Assembly (NCBI RefSeq): GCF_013127955.1
Contig: NZ_CP053435.1
Coordinates: 496,001 to 560,000 of the forward strand
Length of the DNA: 64,000 nucleotides
Source: Spirosoma taeanense
Lineage (GTDB): Bacteria > Bacteroidota > Bacteroidia > Cytophagales > Spirosomataceae
Direction of reading: 5' to 3'
Shown: piece by piece, positions 27,273 through 38,003 of the stretch
How positions within the stretch are numbered: the first letter of the stretch is position 1
How the letters are laid out: each line of letters begins with the position of its first letter
The notes under the pieces: generated by a model
Told to the model about the DNA's origin: nothing
What the model saw: only the letters and a program-made list of their open reading frames with translations
The model's database searches: none
Program-made: the position numbers and the translations under genes

Positions 27273-27441
27273 CAGGCCGATAAATAAAGCGGATTCAGGC
27301 ATTGCCTGAAAAATATCCGAAAGTTAAATCCTTCCGGGAAAGCATGGTATTTGTCATTAGAACAATACCATAACGTGTTGGTAATGTTAAAAACATCAGG
27401 CTAGGGCGAATGATTCGTCCGCAGAACGATTTATTCGTCAG

Positions 27442-28578
27442 TTAGGCATGGGTTCGGTTCGGATTGTGTGAAATCTGTTTATAAAAGGCAAGCAGCTTCT
27501 GGGCCTCCGAATCCCAGTTGTATTCGGTTTCGACCGCCTGCCGACCACGTTGCCCCATTGCTTCGGCTTCGTCGGGGTGTTTGATCAGATACGTTAATGT
27601 TTCGGCCAGCCGGGCGGGATCATAGGGCGAAACGCAGAAGCCGCAGCGGTGACGCTCGACAACATGCTGATACAGCGGAAAGTCGGACGTAATAACCGGC
27701 AGACCCAGCGCCATGTATTCAAACATTTTGGTCGTGTATGAGTCCGGGTAATCGCCGACGGGTTTCAGCAAGGCCAGACCGGCCGTTGCTCCGGCTGCGT
27801 AGGGGAGGGCCTTGCGCTGATCGGCATACCCGTAAAAGCGGAGGTTTGATCGCACCGTTGAAAACGCAGGTAATTGCGCCAGATCAGCGTTCGTGAAGGT
27901 GCGCCGGCCGAAAAAATGAGCTATAAAATCGGGATGTTGGCTTTTGAGTCGGGCTAACGAATCTACCAGTGTATCGAATGCCCGTTCGAAACTTAGCCAG
28001 CCAATGTAAAAGAACGAAGGCTGCCCAGGGTTGGGCTGGTAAGGTCGGCGAAACGGTTCGAGAAACGACAGGAGCGGGTAATTATAGATTACCGCGTAAG
28101 GTTTAGCCATCCGGGTATAGGTGTCCAGATAGCCATGTTCCGTAAAAATCAGAAAAAAATGCCGCTGCGCCAGCCGGTCGAACCACCGAAACGCCCGTTC
28201 CAGCCCGTATCCCCGGTTGAAGGTCTTCAGATGTATTTTCTTGTATAGGTTCTCCTGCACTTCATAAATCACTTCTGCGCCAAACCATCGAAAGACAAAG
28301 GCAAATGGGATGAACTCCGGTACGTAAACATGGATGATCCGCGGACGCAGCCATAAACACCTTAGGAGAATAAGCGGACAGGTCAGTAAGGTTCGCCAGA
28401 TCACGCGTCTGAAAAACGGCAGGCGAATGAAATGAATATCGGGGGCAACGGCCGGGTCGGCACGGGGCAGGGCGCAAAACACGTCATACGCCTGGGTGAG
28501 TGTCTGGCACTGCTTGAAAACAACACGCGGGTCCTGAGGCTGATGAGCGGTGCTGATGTGCAGGATACGAGCTTTCAT
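27442..28578 (-). CDS. Glycosyltransferase, GT4 type
   Basis: 378 aa from the ATG at 28578 (MKARILHIS). It has the GT-B layout with an N-terminal domain (STAHQPQDPRVVFKQC, then RPRIIHVYVPEFIPFAF) and a C-terminal nucleotide-sugar domain holding FEYMALGLPVITSDFPLYQHVVE. The donor and acceptor are unknown. It lies 51 nt downstream of the DUF922 gene on the same strand and about 5 kb away from the exopolysaccharide locus, so it may act in another glycan pathway. Confidence 0.88.
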   Translation of the reverse strand: MKARILHISTAHQPQDPRVVFKQCQTLTQAYDVFCALPRADPAVAPDIHFIRLPFFRRVIWRTLLTCPLILLRCLWLRPRIIHVYVPEFIPFAFVFRWFGAEVIYEVQENLYKKIHLKTFNRGYGLERAFRWFDRLAQRHFFLIFTEHGYLDTYTRMAKPYAVIYNYPLLSFLEPFRRPYQPNPGQPSFFYIGWLSFERAFDTLVDSLARLKSQHPDFIAHFFGRRTFTNADLAQLPAFSTVRSNLRFYGYADQRKALPYAAGATAGLALLKPVGDYPDSYTTKMFEYMALGLPVITSDFPLYQHVVERHRCGFCVSPYDPARLAETLTYLIKHPDEAEAMGQRGRQAVETEYNWDSEAQKLLAFYKQISHNPNRTHA

Positions 28579-28629
28579 CGAATAAGGCAACGCACTAGCA
28601 GCATGTCCGGCATCGCAAACAGGTCGTGT

Positions 28630-29712
28630 TTAGTTTTTCACCCCAAAGGTACGTAACTCTGCGTCAATTCGCTGATTCCATCGCTCCTGCGCCATCTGGT
28701 TCGTACCGTGGCCGGTCTCGGCGTCGTACTGCTCCTGCATCCGGTTCATATCCCGAAACGATTCAATGAACTGATATTGAATGATGCTGTTATAATCTTC
28801 CAACGTCAGGCTGTCGGAATGGAGTTTCCGTTTAAACCGCTCGGCAATGATTTTTGTAATGTCGAAGTGCCGTTGCTCGTGGTTTAGCGCATAATCGTTT
28901 CTGGCTTCGGTACGTCCCCAGGACGAGCTCTTGAGCATATAACTCTTCACCGTCAGGTTCACGTTTATAATCCCTTCCTTGACCGTGCTTTTGCCTTCGT
29001 AGGCGAAGCTGGTGAAGATTTCGGCGGCATAATGGCTGCCTCGGCGCGGTTCGGCCCGAAAATCATTCCAGGTAAGTTTACGGTCAGGATTATAATGTAC
29101 CGTATCATCGTCGGTCATCCGGGAATCATCCGTGAAGATGACCTTCAGGCCGGTTGCCAGTTTTTCATTCTGGCTCACTTCGCGGGTCATATAGTCATTC
29201 AGCGTCCGCAGAGAAGCGACAACTGCCTGCCGGATAGTCGGTTCAATAACGGTTGTCTGGCTCAGGGGACGGGTGTAGTTGACGCTGCCCCGGTAGGTGG
29301 TCAGGCGGGTGCTGGTTTCGCTGCCGTCCTCGTTTTTGCCCAGCAGGTCGAAAGCAGCGGCAAACAGAAAGTGGCCCGTCACGCGGTTGCCTACAGCGGT
29401 TTCGGTCAACCGGAACTGCGTCACGCGCATGGCAATCGGTCGCAGCGTTTTATTCGGTCTGACACTCTGGTTGATAAATTGCCGGATGCCACCAACAAGC
29501 CCGTGTTCCAGATCAACCGACTGCGGAGGCTGATTAAGCACCAGCGCCAGCCGGGCAACCGGACCCGATTCGGATCGCTGATCAGAAACGGCAGCAATAT
29601 AAAATTCTTTGGGCGTAAACGGCAGGGATTGCGGCTGAAGCCGGATAGGAACAGACGGAAGCGTATGGAACGCTCCGTACAGCAAAAGTAAGAGAAAGGT
29701 AACGGCTCTCAT
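28630..29712 (-). CDS. Secreted DUF922-type putative zinc protease
   Basis: 360 aa. The N-terminus (MRAVTFLLLLLYGAFHTLPS) is a signal peptide. The first 180 residues are strand-rich and of no known family. The C-terminal half matches the DUF922 pattern: KLTWNDFRAEPRRGSHYAA, then the HExxH-type site HEQRH at 278-282 followed by FDITKIIAERF, and near the end EQYDAETGHGTNQMAQERW. Such proteins are expected to be metal-dependent peptidases, but activity is mostly unproven. It is downstream of secA, after a terminator. Confidence 0.82.
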   Translation of the reverse strand: MRAVTFLLLLLYGAFHTLPSVPIRLQPQSLPFTPKEFYIAAVSDQRSESGPVARLALVLNQPPQSVDLEHGLVGGIRQFINQSVRPNKTLRPIAMRVTQFRLTETAVGNRVTGHFLFAAAFDLLGKNEDGSETSTRLTTYRGSVNYTRPLSQTTVIEPTIRQAVVASLRTLNDYMTREVSQNEKLATGLKVIFTDDSRMTDDDTVHYNPDRKLTWNDFRAEPRRGSHYAAEIFTSFAYEGKSTVKEGIINVNLTVKSYMLKSSSWGRTEARNDYALNHEQRHFDITKIIAERFKRKLHSDSLTLEDYNSIIQYQFIESFRDMNRMQEQYDAETGHGTNQMAQERWNQRIDAELRTFGVKN

Positions 29713-29751
29713 TCTATATCTAAAAACGGTTTCTGCGTTTAGAAAGTGCCG

Positions 29752-29786
29752 TAAACAAACGCCCTCCGAACAACAATCCGGAGGGC
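29752..29786 (-). terminator. Terminator of secA
   Basis: A perfect 8-bp stem (29761-29768 GCCCTCCG and 29779-29786) with a 10-nt loop. The minus strand continues GTTTGTTT. The plus strand also has GTTTT after the stem, so it may work both ways. It lies 29 nt after the secA stop. Confidence 0.75.
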
Positions 29787-29815
29787 GTTTTAGAGGTAGT
29801 TGAGCAGCTGAGGCC

Positions 29816-32800
29816 TTACTCGATCAGCATGGCCCTGCCGCTCATAACGTCGTTCTCGACGGTTTTGAACTTCACATCACGTTTCACCGAGCCGTCGGCA
29901 TACTGCACACTAACCCGGGCATTACGGTCCAGCTTCGCTACCCGAACCGGAGCCTGACGCGGAGGCATTGGAGGAGCCCCGGCCCCCATGGCGTTATTTT
30001 CGGCCATGCGACGGGCGTATTCCTCAGGACCGCTGGCAAGGTGGTCGTCGTCAAAATCCTCCATATTAGTGTGCAGCTGGGGCTGCGGCTCGGGCCGGTG
30101 CTGCGCAGGAGCCTGCCGGATTTCCTGCTGTACCTCTTCGGCCTCCTGCGCGGGGATATCGGCTTTGCTCAGGAAGCTGATCGTGTCGAAGTTGACTTTA
30201 CTCAAGAATCGCTTAAACAGCTCTACAGATTCGAACTTATATACCAGCAAGGGGTCTTTCTGTTCGAAAACGGCGTTCTGTACCGACTGCTTCAGGTCGT
30301 CCATTTCGCGCAGATGTTCTTTCCATTCCTGGTCAATCACCGACAGCGTTACGGCCTTTTCCATTTCTGTGACCAGTTCACGACCACCCGTTTCAACGGC
30401 TTTCCGCAAATCGGTCACAACGGTCAGCTCGTGCAGGCCATCGGTAAAGGGCACCACAATATTTTTAATCTGGTGGCCCTGTTCATTCAGCACCTGCGTC
30501 AGCACGGGCAGGGCTTTCTCGGCGATGGCGTGGTTTTTAGCCTGATACTGTGCTTCGGCTTCGTTATACAACTGCCTGATCTGATCCGGTTTCTTCATCC
30601 GGCCAAACTCGTCGGCTGTCAGCTCGGGCGTAACGCCGAGTGTGGTCAGCAGTTGCAATTTGATTTCTTCATAGTTGCCCTCGGCGTTATTGACCGTTTC
30701 TTCGACAACATCATACATCGTGTTGGCGATGTCGAGCGGTAGCCGGTCGCCAAACAGGGCGTTCCGACGGCGTTTGTAGATAGCTTCACGCTGGTAGTTC
30801 ATGACGTCGTCGTATTCGAGCAGACGCTTCCGGATGCCGAAGTTGTTTTCTTCGACTTTCTTCTGCGCTCGCTCAATAGACTTCGTAATCATTGAGTGCT
30901 GAATGACTTCGCCTTCTTCCAGGCCCATCCGGTCCATCACCTTTGCAATCCGGTCGGAACCAAACAGACGCATCAGGCTGTCTTCGAGCGAAACAAAGAA
31001 CTGCGACGTACCGGGGTCGCCCTGACGACCCGAACGACCACGTAACTGCCGGTCGACCCGGCGCGACTCGTGACGCTCTGTACCAATAATCGCCAGACCA
31101 CCCGCAGCCCGCGACTCGGGCGTCAACTTGATGTCGGTACCCCGACCGGCCATGTTGGTCGCAATCGTTACGGTACCCGGCTGTCCGGCCGAAGCAACGA
31201 TCTCGGCTTCGCGCTGGTGATATTTAGCGTTCAGAACCTGGTGCTGAATCTTCCGCAGGGTCAGCAGGCGGCTCAGCAGCTCAGAGTTTTCAACCGACGT
31301 TGTTCCCACTAGCACGGGCCGGCCTTTCTCAACCAGCGCGGTGATTTCATCAACGACGGCGTTGTATTTCTCGCGAACCGACCGATACACTTTGTCTTCT
31401 TCGTCCTTGCGGCTGATGGCCCGGTTGGTCGGAATCACGACCACGTCCATTTTATAAATCTGCCAGAACTCCGATGCCTCCGTTTCGGCCGTACCGGTCA
31501 TACCGGCCCGCTTGTGGTACATCCGGAAATAGTTCTGGAGCGTAACGGTCGCGTAGGTCTGGGTTGCGTCTTCTACTTTTACGTTCTCTTTGGCTTCAAC
31601 GGCCTGGTGCAGCCCATCCGACCAACGGCGGCCTTCCATGATCCGGCCGGTTTGCTCGTCCACGATTTTTACCTTACCGTCCATGATGACGTATTCGGTA
31701 TCCCGTTCAAACAGCGTGTAGGCTTTCAATAACTGGTTAACGGTATTGATACGCTGCGTCTTGACGGCATAATCGCGCACCACGGCTTCGCGGTGCAGAA
31801 TCTTTTCCTGCTCCGAGAACTCGGGGTTTTTATCAATCGCATTGAGATCAATCGACAGGTCGGGCAGGATAAAGAAGTTAGGGTCCTCGCCCGAGCCCGT
31901 AATGTAGTCAATGCCTTTTTCGGTTAAGTCAATGCTGTTATGGCGCTCGTCGATGGTGAAATACAGCGGAGCGTCGGCTTCGGGCATCAGCTTCTGGTTT
32001 TCGGCCAGATAGATGGCTTCCGTTTTTTGCAGCAGCGCTTTGTTGCCGGTCTCACTCAGAAACTTAATGAGCGGCTTATGTTTGGGCAGACCCCGGTGCG
32101 CCCGGAACAAGGACAAACCACCTTCTTTCTCATCGCCGGCTGCAATCTTCTTTTTGGCGTCGTTTAGAAAATCGAACACCAGTTTCCGCTGGGCTTCTAC
32201 CACGCGGGCTACGCGGGGCTTCAGCTCGATATAATCCTGCTCATCGCCACGGGGAACGGGGCCGCTGATAATTAACGGCGTCCGGGCGTCGTCGATCAGA
32301 ACGGAGTCCACTTCGTCCACCATAGCGTAGTGGTGTTTGCGCTGAACCAGTTCGCCTGTTTCGCGGGCCATGTTGTCGCGCAGGTAGTCGAAGCCAAATT
32401 CGTTATTGGTTCCGTACGTAATGTCGGCCAGATACGCCTGCTTGCGTTGAAATGAGTTGGGCTGGTGCTTATCGATGCAGTCCACGCGCAGGCCGTGAAA
32501 CTCAAACAGCGGAGCCATCCACTCGGAGTCACGCTTGGCCAGGTAATCGTTTACCGTTACGATATGGACACCGCGACCGGCCAGACCGTTCAGGAAGGCC
32601 GGGAAAGTAGCGACGAGGGTTTTTCCTTCGCCCGTCGCCATCTCCGCAATTTTGCCCTGGTGCAGAACCACACCCCCGATAATCTGCACATCGTAATGGA
32701 CCATGTCCCATTTGATGGGCGTTCCGGCCGCATCCCAGCGGTTAGCCCAGTGAGCCTGGTCGCCCTCGATCACGACGTTTTTCTTGCGGGAAGCAATTTC

Positions 32801-33208
32801 ACGGTCGAAGTCCGAGGCCGTAACCGTCAGTTGGTCATTCTCGGTGAACCGGCGGGCGGTTTCTTTCACAACGGCAAAGGCCCGGGGCAGAATGCTGAGC
32901 AGAACGCGCTCCAGTTCGGTATTACGCTCGGCCTCCAGTTTGTCAATCTGGTTGAAAAGCCGCTCTTTCTCGTTGACGTCAACGTCGGGGTTGCCAGCCT
33001 GTTCGCTCAGCTGGGCAAGCTGATTGTCGATGTCGGCCAGCTCATCCGCAATCTGCGCTTTAAGTTCGGCCGATACCTGACGAAGTTCATCATTGGAAAG
33101 GTCTTTCAACCGGGCAAATTCGGCGTTTACCTGTTCAACGTAGGGGAGCAGTTCCTTGATGTCCCGCTGCGATTTGGTGCCGAAAAACTTGGCTATCAGG
33201 TTGATCAT
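29816..33208 (-). CDS. secA: Preprotein translocase ATPase SecA
   Basis: 1130 aa. It drives post-translational export through SecYEG. Walker A is at [11 protein letters not shown] (190-200), motif II at [16 protein letters not shown], and helicase motifs at [13 protein letters not shown] and GTDIKL. Compared with E. coli SecA (901 aa), Walker A lies about 85 residues later, because of an insert with a coiled part at about 50-100, as in other Bacteroidota. The C-end lacks the zinc-binding Cys motif for SecB and ends in a small strand-rich tail after a Gln/Pro-rich linker. It has its own terminator, and a candidate -7 box lies at 33291. Confidence 0.97.
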   Translation of the reverse strand: MINLIAKFFGTKSQRDIKELLPYVEQVNAEFARLKDLSNDELRQVSAELKAQIADELADIDNQLAQLSEQAGNPDVDVNEKERLFNQIDKLEAERNTELERVLLSILPRAFAVVKETARRFTENDQLTVTASDFDREIASRKKNVVIEGDQAHWANRWDAAGTPIKWDMVHYDVQIIGGVVLHQGKIAEMATGEGKTLVATFPAFLNGLAGRGVHIVTVNDYLAKRDSEWMAPLFEFHGLRVDCIDKHQPNSFQRKQAYLADITYGTNNEFGFDYLRDNMARETGELVQRKHHYAMVDEVDSVLIDDARTPLIISGPVPRGDEQDYIELKPRVARVVEAQRKLVFDFLNDAKKKIAAGDEKEGGLSLFRAHRGLPKHKPLIKFLSETGNKALLQKTEAIYLAENQKLMPEADAPLYFTIDERHNSIDLTEKGIDYITGSGEDPNFFILPDLSIDLNAIDKNPEFSEQEKILHREAVVRDYAVKTQRINTVNQLLKAYTLFERDTEYVIMDGKVKIVDEQTGRIMEGRRWSDGLHQAVEAKENVKVEDATQTYATVTLQNYFRMYHKRAGMTGTAETEASEFWQIYKMDVVVIPTNRAISRKDEEDKVYRSVREKYNAVVDEITALVEKGRPVLVGTTSVENSELLSRLLTLRKIQHQVLNAKYHQREAEIVASAGQPGTVTIATNMAGRGTDIKLTPESRAAGGLAIIGTERHESRRVDRQLRGRSGRQGDPGTSQFFVSLEDSLMRLFGSDRIAKVMDRMGLEEGEVIQHSMITKSIERAQKKVEENNFGIRKRLLEYDDVMNYQREAIYKRRRNALFGDRLPLDIANTMYDVVEETVNNAEGNYEEIKLQLLTTLGVTPELTADEFGRMKKPDQIRQLYNEAEAQYQAKNHAIAEKALPVLTQVLNEQGHQIKNIVVPFTDGLHELTVVTDLRKAVETGGRELVTEMEKAVTLSVIDQEWKEHLREMDDLKQSVQNAVFEQKDPLLVYKFESVELFKRFLSKVNFDTISFLSKADIPAQEAEEVQQEIRQAPAQHRPEPQPQLHTNMEDFDDDHLASGPEEYARRMAENNAMGAGAPPMPPRQAPVRVAKLDRNARVSVQYADGSVKRDVKFKTVENDVMSGRAMLIE

Positions 33209-33290
33209 ATTCTTCGTTAATGGTTAGTAGCTCAGGGTTGGCAGGAAATAAAATTGCTCGTTACCAGTCACCAGCCACTAAAATTTTCTA

Positions 33291-33298
33291 CAAATTTA
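33291..33298 (-). promoter_or_regulatory. Candidate -7 box for secA
   Basis: The minus strand reads TAAATTTG, an exact TAnnTTTG match, about 83 nt before the secA ATG. No clean -33 TTTG is seen 19-21 nt upstream. Confidence 0.35.
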
Positions 33299-33383
33299 GT
33301 GCATTAGCGCCGGACTTTAACATAGCTAAGGGCTGGCGATTTGTACGTTACCTTATGGGAACGACGTTTTGGGAGTAATGCAT

Positions 33384-33391
33384 TACTTTTG
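33384..33391 (+). promoter_or_regulatory. Candidate -7 box for the exopolysaccharide export gene
   Basis: TACTTTTG matches TAnnTTTG exactly and lies 33 nt before the ATG at 33424. A TTTG at 33368 is too close to act as a -33 element. If real, it is the main promoter of the first exopolysaccharide genes and rules out the TTG start at 33403 only weakly. Confidence 0.4.
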
Positions 33392-33423
33392 CAAATCAAA
33401 TTTTGGCCCAACAGCCAACATTC

Positions 33424-35907
33424 ATGCGTACTAACGACAAATTGTCACCTACTTTATCATTGACTCGCCGTTTACGAACCACGTTTGTCTTACTCTTACT
33501 GACGGCAGCTATGCAGGCGTTGGCCCAGCAGCCTGCTCAGTCGCGGGTTGATCAGCTGACCGACGCCCAGGTTGAAGAGTTCTACCGCCGGGCGCAGGCC
33601 AGTGGTCTGAATGAAATGCAGATTGAGACCTACGCCATGTCGCAGGGCTATACGCTCGATGATATTGCTAAAATGCGCAAACGTATTGCGAATATTCGTT
33701 CGCAGACGTCGCGCCCCGGCAGTCAGACCGGAATTCGGGGGAACAATCGGCTCAACAACCGGGGAAATACCGGTACACGGGGGAACGTAAACGAGCCCAG
33801 CATGGAGTCGGGCCGGATGCTGCCCGACGATCTTTCGCAACGGGACGATTCGCTGCAGTTGCTGCCGCGCCAGGATACGGTTCGTAAACTACGGGTATTT
33901 GGCGCATCGCTGTTTGAGAATGCCAGTTTGTCATTCGAGCCGAACCTGCGCATCGCCACCCCCCGGAACTACATAGTAGGTCCCGACGATGAAATCAGCA
34001 TTGATATCTCCGGAGCAGCATCCGATAACTTTCAGCTGCGGGTCACGCCCGAAGGAACGGTTAAGGTGCCGAACGTACAGCCTATTTTCGTTAGCGGGCT
34101 GACCATTGAACAGGCCGAACAACGGATTATTGCCCGTTTGCGGAAGGCGGGCTATCAGGGGCTGGGTGTGCCGGGCAGCGGAATAGATGCCAACGTAGCG
34201 CTGACCAATATTCGCAGCATTCGGGTGACGCTCGTAGGCGAAGTGGTACGGCCGGGAACGTACACCATCTCTTCGCTCGGGTCGGCCTTCAATGCGCTCT
34301 ACCTGGCGGGCGGTCCGAATCCCGAAACTGGCTCCTTTCGTAAAATCAGCGTTATCCGCGGTAATCGCGTTGTCCGGACCATTGACCTCTACAACTTTGT
34401 CCTGCATGCCGATCAACGGGACAACATCCGTCTTCAGGATCAGGATGTTATTCGGGTGGCTGATTACGAAACCCATGTCGAGCTGACCGGCGAGGTACGT
34501 CGGCCCGCTATTTTTGAGTTACTGCCGGGCGAAACGCTTAAGACGCTGCTGAGTTTCGCAGGGGGCTTCGGTGATGATGCTTACCGGGCGTCGATTACGC
34601 TCCGGCGCAACACCAGCCGCGAGCGCCAGATGGTGAGTATTACCGAAGATCAGATTGCCACCTTCATTCCGCAGCGGGGCGACAAATACTTTGTTGGGAA
34701 AATTCTGGAGCGGTATGAGAACCGTGTGCAGGTAGCGGGGGCCGTCATGCGGCCGGGTGATTACGCGCTTGGACAAGGTCTGGAAACCGTACGGCAACTC
34801 ATCACCCGGGCCGAAGGGCTGCGTAAAGATGCGTTTACGAACCGCGCAACGATCATTCGGGAACGCCCCGATATGGACCACGAGAATCTATCGTTCGATC
34901 TGGGTAAGTTAATGCGAGGCGAAATCGCCGATATTTCGCTGGTGAGCCAGGATAGCCTGACGGTGTTTTCCATTCGTGATCTGCGGGAAGAATATTACGT
35001 CACGATTGAAGGGGCGGTCAATAAACCGGATACGATTGAATTCGTCAACAACATGAGTGTTGCCGATCTGATTGCCAAGGCGGGCGGTTTTCAGGAAGGG
35101 GCTAAACCGACTCTGATTGAAGTGGCCCGGCGTATCCGGCAGGATTCGGTTGGTATCCGGACCACTATGCAGGAAGTATATCGTTTCTCGGTTGACCCGA
35201 ACCTGCGCATCACGCAGTTTGAAGGCGGCCCCGGCACCGGTTCGGGCGGATCGAGTGCGTTCCGACTGCAGCCGTTCGATATTGTGTATGTTCGGACATC
35301 GGCGAACTACGAACCGCAGCGGCAGGTGCATGTTTATGGAGAGATTATGCAGCCCGGCAATTATGTGATCTTTAACCGGGAGGAACGCATTGCCGACCTG
35401 ATTCGGCGGGCGGGTGGCCTGAAACCGGAGGCTTATCTGTCCGGTGCGCAGTACCGACGCAAGGGCCAGCTCGTGGGCAATGATCTGCGGAATCTGCTGA
35501 CAGACCCGGGGGGCGAGGAAAATCTGCTGCTTAAGGAAGGCGATACGCTGTTCATCCCCCGACGGTCGGAGGTTGTTTACATCCAGGGGGCCGTACTGAA
35601 CCAGTCGTCGGTTAGCTACAAGGCAGATTATAACTTTAATGATTACATAACTGAATCAGGCGGGTTTACGGAGAATGCACGTCAGAGCAAAGCCTATGTG
35701 GTGTATCCAAACGGACGGAAAGACCGCACACGTCGGTTTCTCTGGGCGAACCTGCGGCCGAATGTAGAGCCCGGTTCGACGATTGTTGTACCGTTCCGCC
35801 CGGATGATGACCGGAATCTAAGCCCAACCGAACGGATTGGCATTTTCTCGCTCATTGGGACACTGGCGGCCACGACGGCAACGGTGCTGATCAACGTATT
35901 GCGATGA
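33424..35907 (+). CDS. Outer-membrane polysaccharide export protein with SLBB domains (Wza-like)
   Basis: 827 aa from the ATG at 33424 (MRTNDKLSP, leading into the signal peptide TFVLLLLTAAMQALAQ); a TTG start at 33403 would only add seven residues. A Gln/Asn/Arg-rich linker precedes the polysaccharide export domain (about 175-250, YIVGPDDEISIDISG). About six SLBB-type repeats follow, each starting like VTLVGEVVRPGTY, VELTGEVRRPA, VQVAGAVMRPGDY or VHVYGEIMQPGNY. A hydrophobic segment lies near the C-end. It should form the periplasmic and outer-membrane channel for the exopolysaccharide and heads the locus. Confidence 0.92.
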   Translation: MRTNDKLSPTLSLTRRLRTTFVLLLLTAAMQALAQQPAQSRVDQLTDAQVEEFYRRAQASGLNEMQIETYAMSQGYTLDDIAKMRKRIANIRSQTSRPGSQTGIRGNNRLNNRGNTGTRGNVNEPSMESGRMLPDDLSQRDDSLQLLPRQDTVRKLRVFGASLFENASLSFEPNLRIATPRNYIVGPDDEISIDISGAASDNFQLRVTPEGTVKVPNVQPIFVSGLTIEQAEQRIIARLRKAGYQGLGVPGSGIDANVALTNIRSIRVTLVGEVVRPGTYTISSLGSAFNALYLAGGPNPETGSFRKISVIRGNRVVRTIDLYNFVLHADQRDNIRLQDQDVIRVADYETHVELTGEVRRPAIFELLPGETLKTLLSFAGGFGDDAYRASITLRRNTSRERQMVSITEDQIATFIPQRGDKYFVGKILERYENRVQVAGAVMRPGDYALGQGLETVRQLITRAEGLRKDAFTNRATIIRERPDMDHENLSFDLGKLMRGEIADISLVSQDSLTVFSIRDLREEYYVTIEGAVNKPDTIEFVNNMSVADLIAKAGGFQEGAKPTLIEVARRIRQDSVGIRTTMQEVYRFSVDPNLRITQFEGGPGTGSGGSSAFRLQPFDIVYVRTSANYEPQRQVHVYGEIMQPGNYVIFNREERIADLIRRAGGLKPEAYLSGAQYRRKGQLVGNDLRNLLTDPGGEENLLLKEGDTLFIPRRSEVVYIQGAVLNQSSVSYKADYNFNDYITESGGFTENARQSKAYVVYPNGRKDRTRRFLWANLRPNVEPGSTIVVPFRPDDDRNLSPTERIGIFSLIGTLAATTATVLINVLR

Positions 35908-35952
35908 TAACCCGTATCCATCGTACCGAAACCCATCAAACTACACCTGTGC

Positions 35953-37053
35953 ATGTCCGTAACGGAACAAAATAAAGTAAACTCCCCGAACGATGGCGAA
36001 TATGAGATTCGGCTGAGTGAAATAGCTCAGTGGCTTGCCGAAAGCCGTCGTACCGTTGTCCTCTGGGCGCTGGGTGCGTTGCTGGTTGGGGCCCTGTATG
36101 CTTTTCTGACGCCAAATGAATTTACTACGTCGGTCCGGATCATGCCGGAGCTAAAAGCGTCCGGTAACGCGGGTGGCCTGGGCGACCTGAAATCGCTGGC
36201 CGGACTGGCGGGCGTGAACCTCGACAATGTAACGGGCAGCACCGAGGCTATCCGGCCCGATCTGTACCCGGACGTAGTATCGAGTGTTCCGTTCGCGCTG
36301 CATATGCTGCGCCAGCCGGTTTTTGTCGCTGAAACTGGCAAAAGCATGAGCCTGCAGCAATATCTGGTCTGGGATAACGAACGGCGCGTCATCGGCGCCA
36401 TCCGGACGTATTTAAATTCGTTATCGTCTGCCGAAAAAGTGCCGGTAAGGAATATGGACAAGACTCAGGTGCTGACCATGACGTCTGAGCAGGAAATCTG
36501 GGCGCGGGAGATATTCAATCGGATTGGGGCCGCCATTGATAAGAAATCGGGTATTATCACGATTTCCGCTGAGATGCCGGATCCGGTTGTGGCCGGGACG
36601 GTGGGGCGCCAAACTCTTGATTACCTGCTGCATTACGTTACCGACTATCGGACGGGCAAAGCCCGCCAGCAGGTGCGCTTTCTCGAGCAGCAGGTCCGGA
36701 ACGCCCGTCGCCGGTACGAGAGCGCCGAATATGCCTTGTCGGCCTATCGGGACCGTAACCGGAGCCTGTTCCTGAATACGGCAAAAATTGAGGAGCAGCG
36801 CTTACAGGGCGACTACCTGCTGGCTCAGACGGTCTATAATGATTTGTCCAAGCAACTGGAGCAGGCACGGATTAAAGTCCAGGAAGAAGCCCCCGTTTTC
36901 CAGACCCTTAACCCCCCCAGCGTACCGCTTAGGAAAAGTGGCCCGAAAAGGCTGGTAATTATCATCGCGTTTACCATCTTTGGGGCCTTAGCTGGTCTGA
37001 CGGCCTTCTTCGTTCGTCGGATCTTTCGCCAGAAACCTGTACGGTTCGTATGA
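35953..37053 (+). CDS. Wzz-type chain-length determinant protein
   Basis: 366 aa. Two membrane segments (about 34-52 and 335-355) flank a large periplasmic part with a coiled coil at about 225-300 (QQVRFLEQQVRNARRRYESAEYAL, in shorter pieces typical of GNVR domains). It controls chain length and links polymerase to export. There is no C-terminal Walker kinase domain as in Wzc. It follows the export gene by 45 nt and overlaps the next gene as ATGA. Confidence 0.92.
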   Translation: MSVTEQNKVNSPNDGEYEIRLSEIAQWLAESRRTVVLWALGALLVGALYAFLTPNEFTTSVRIMPELKASGNAGGLGDLKSLAGLAGVNLDNVTGSTEAIRPDLYPDVVSSVPFALHMLRQPVFVAETGKSMSLQQYLVWDNERRVIGAIRTYLNSLSSAEKVPVRNMDKTQVLTMTSEQEIWAREIFNRIGAAIDKKSGIITISAEMPDPVVAGTVGRQTLDYLLHYVTDYRTGKARQQVRFLEQQVRNARRRYESAEYALSAYRDRNRSLFLNTAKIEEQRLQGDYLLAQTVYNDLSKQLEQARIKVQEEAPVFQTLNPPSVPLRKSGPKRLVIIIAFTIFGALAGLTAFFVRRIFRQKPVRFV

Positions 37054-38003
37054 AAAAAGCGTTGATTTGTGGTGTGTCAGGGCAGGACGGAGCCTATTTA
37101 GCCAAGTTACTGCTCGAAAAAGGATATCAGGTATTTGGCGGTTCGCGCGATGCACAGATGTCGGGTTTCCGTAATCTGGAAAAGCTGGGAATACGGAAAG
37201 ATATTCAGTTAATATCGGTCAATATCAACGACTTTCGGAGCGTTCTCCAGACGCTTATCAAGACCAAACCGTATGAGGTCTACAATCTGGCCGGGCAAAG
37301 TTCGGTGGGTCTGTCGTTTGAGCAGCCCGTAGAAACGCTCGAAAGTATTAGCGTTGGAACGCTCAATTTGCTGGAGGCCATTCGGTTCAGTGATCTGCCC
37401 ATCAAGCTCTACAATGCCGGATCGAGCGAATGCTTTGGCGACACGGGCCATGCCGCTGCGGATGAACTAACGCCTTTCCGGCCCCGTAGTCCCTATGGCG
37501 TAGCCAAGGCGGCTGCGTTCTGGCAGGTTGCCAACTACCGCGAAGCGTATCAGCTGTTTGTCAGCACCGGTATCCTGTTTAACCATGAGTCGCCCCTGCG
37601 CCCCGAACGGTTCGTGACGCGTAAAATCGTGGCGGCTGCCTGTCGTATCGCTCAGGGAAGCGACGAAAAACTGACACTGGGTAATATTGACATAGCCCGC
37701 GACTGGGGCTGGGCACCCGATTACGTAGAAGCCATGTGGCTTATGCTACAGCAATCGCAGCCCGACGATTACGTTATTGCAACGGGGCATACCTGCAAAC
37801 TAAAAGATTTTATCCGCGTTGTCTTTGACTGCGTTGGGCTGAACTGGGAAGACCATGTTCGCACGGACCCGGCTTTTTTCCGACCCACCGACATTGCCGA
37901 AGGCCACGCTAATCCTACCAAAGCCCGCGAACAGCTGGGCTGGCAGGCTGCGCATCGCATGGAAGATGTAGCCCGGCTGATGGTGGATGATCAACTTCGC
38001 TAA
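37050..38003 (+). CDS. GDP-mannose 4,6-dehydratase-like SDR enzyme
   Basis: 317 aa. The NADP motif GVSGQDGAYLAKLLLEKGY and the late FNHESPLRPERFVTRKIV are hallmarks of GDP-mannose 4,6-dehydratase. The active site has SSECFG (125-130) and YGVAK (Tyr149, Lys153). The protein is about 50 residues shorter than classical Gmd (about 370). It probably makes a 4-keto-6-deoxy sugar nucleotide for the polysaccharide; no second enzyme for fucose or rhamnose is in the window, so the final sugar is open. It overlaps wzx by one nt (TAATG). Confidence 0.85.
   Translation: MKKALICGVSGQDGAYLAKLLLEKGYQVFGGSRDAQMSGFRNLEKLGIRKDIQLISVNINDFRSVLQTLIKTKPYEVYNLAGQSSVGLSFEQPVETLESISVGTLNLLEAIRFSDLPIKLYNAGSSECFGDTGHAAADELTPFRPRSPYGVAKAAAFWQVANYREAYQLFVSTGILFNHESPLRPERFVTRKIVAAACRIAQGSDEKLTLGNIDIARDWGWAPDYVEAMWLMLQQSQPDDYVIATGHTCKLKDFIRVVFDCVGLNWEDHVRTDPAFFRPTDIAEGHANPTKAREQLGWQAAHRMEDVARLMVDDQLR

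Noticed and set aside
29816..29960. Truncation of SecA because the zinc-binding tail is missing
   Set aside because: Many Bacteroidota SecA proteins end this way and the frame closes with a normal stop and terminator.
32465..33220. A 251-codon open frame antisense to secA, and similar frames at 30041-30742
   Set aside because: They lie fully inside secA on the other strand and show no protein features of their own.
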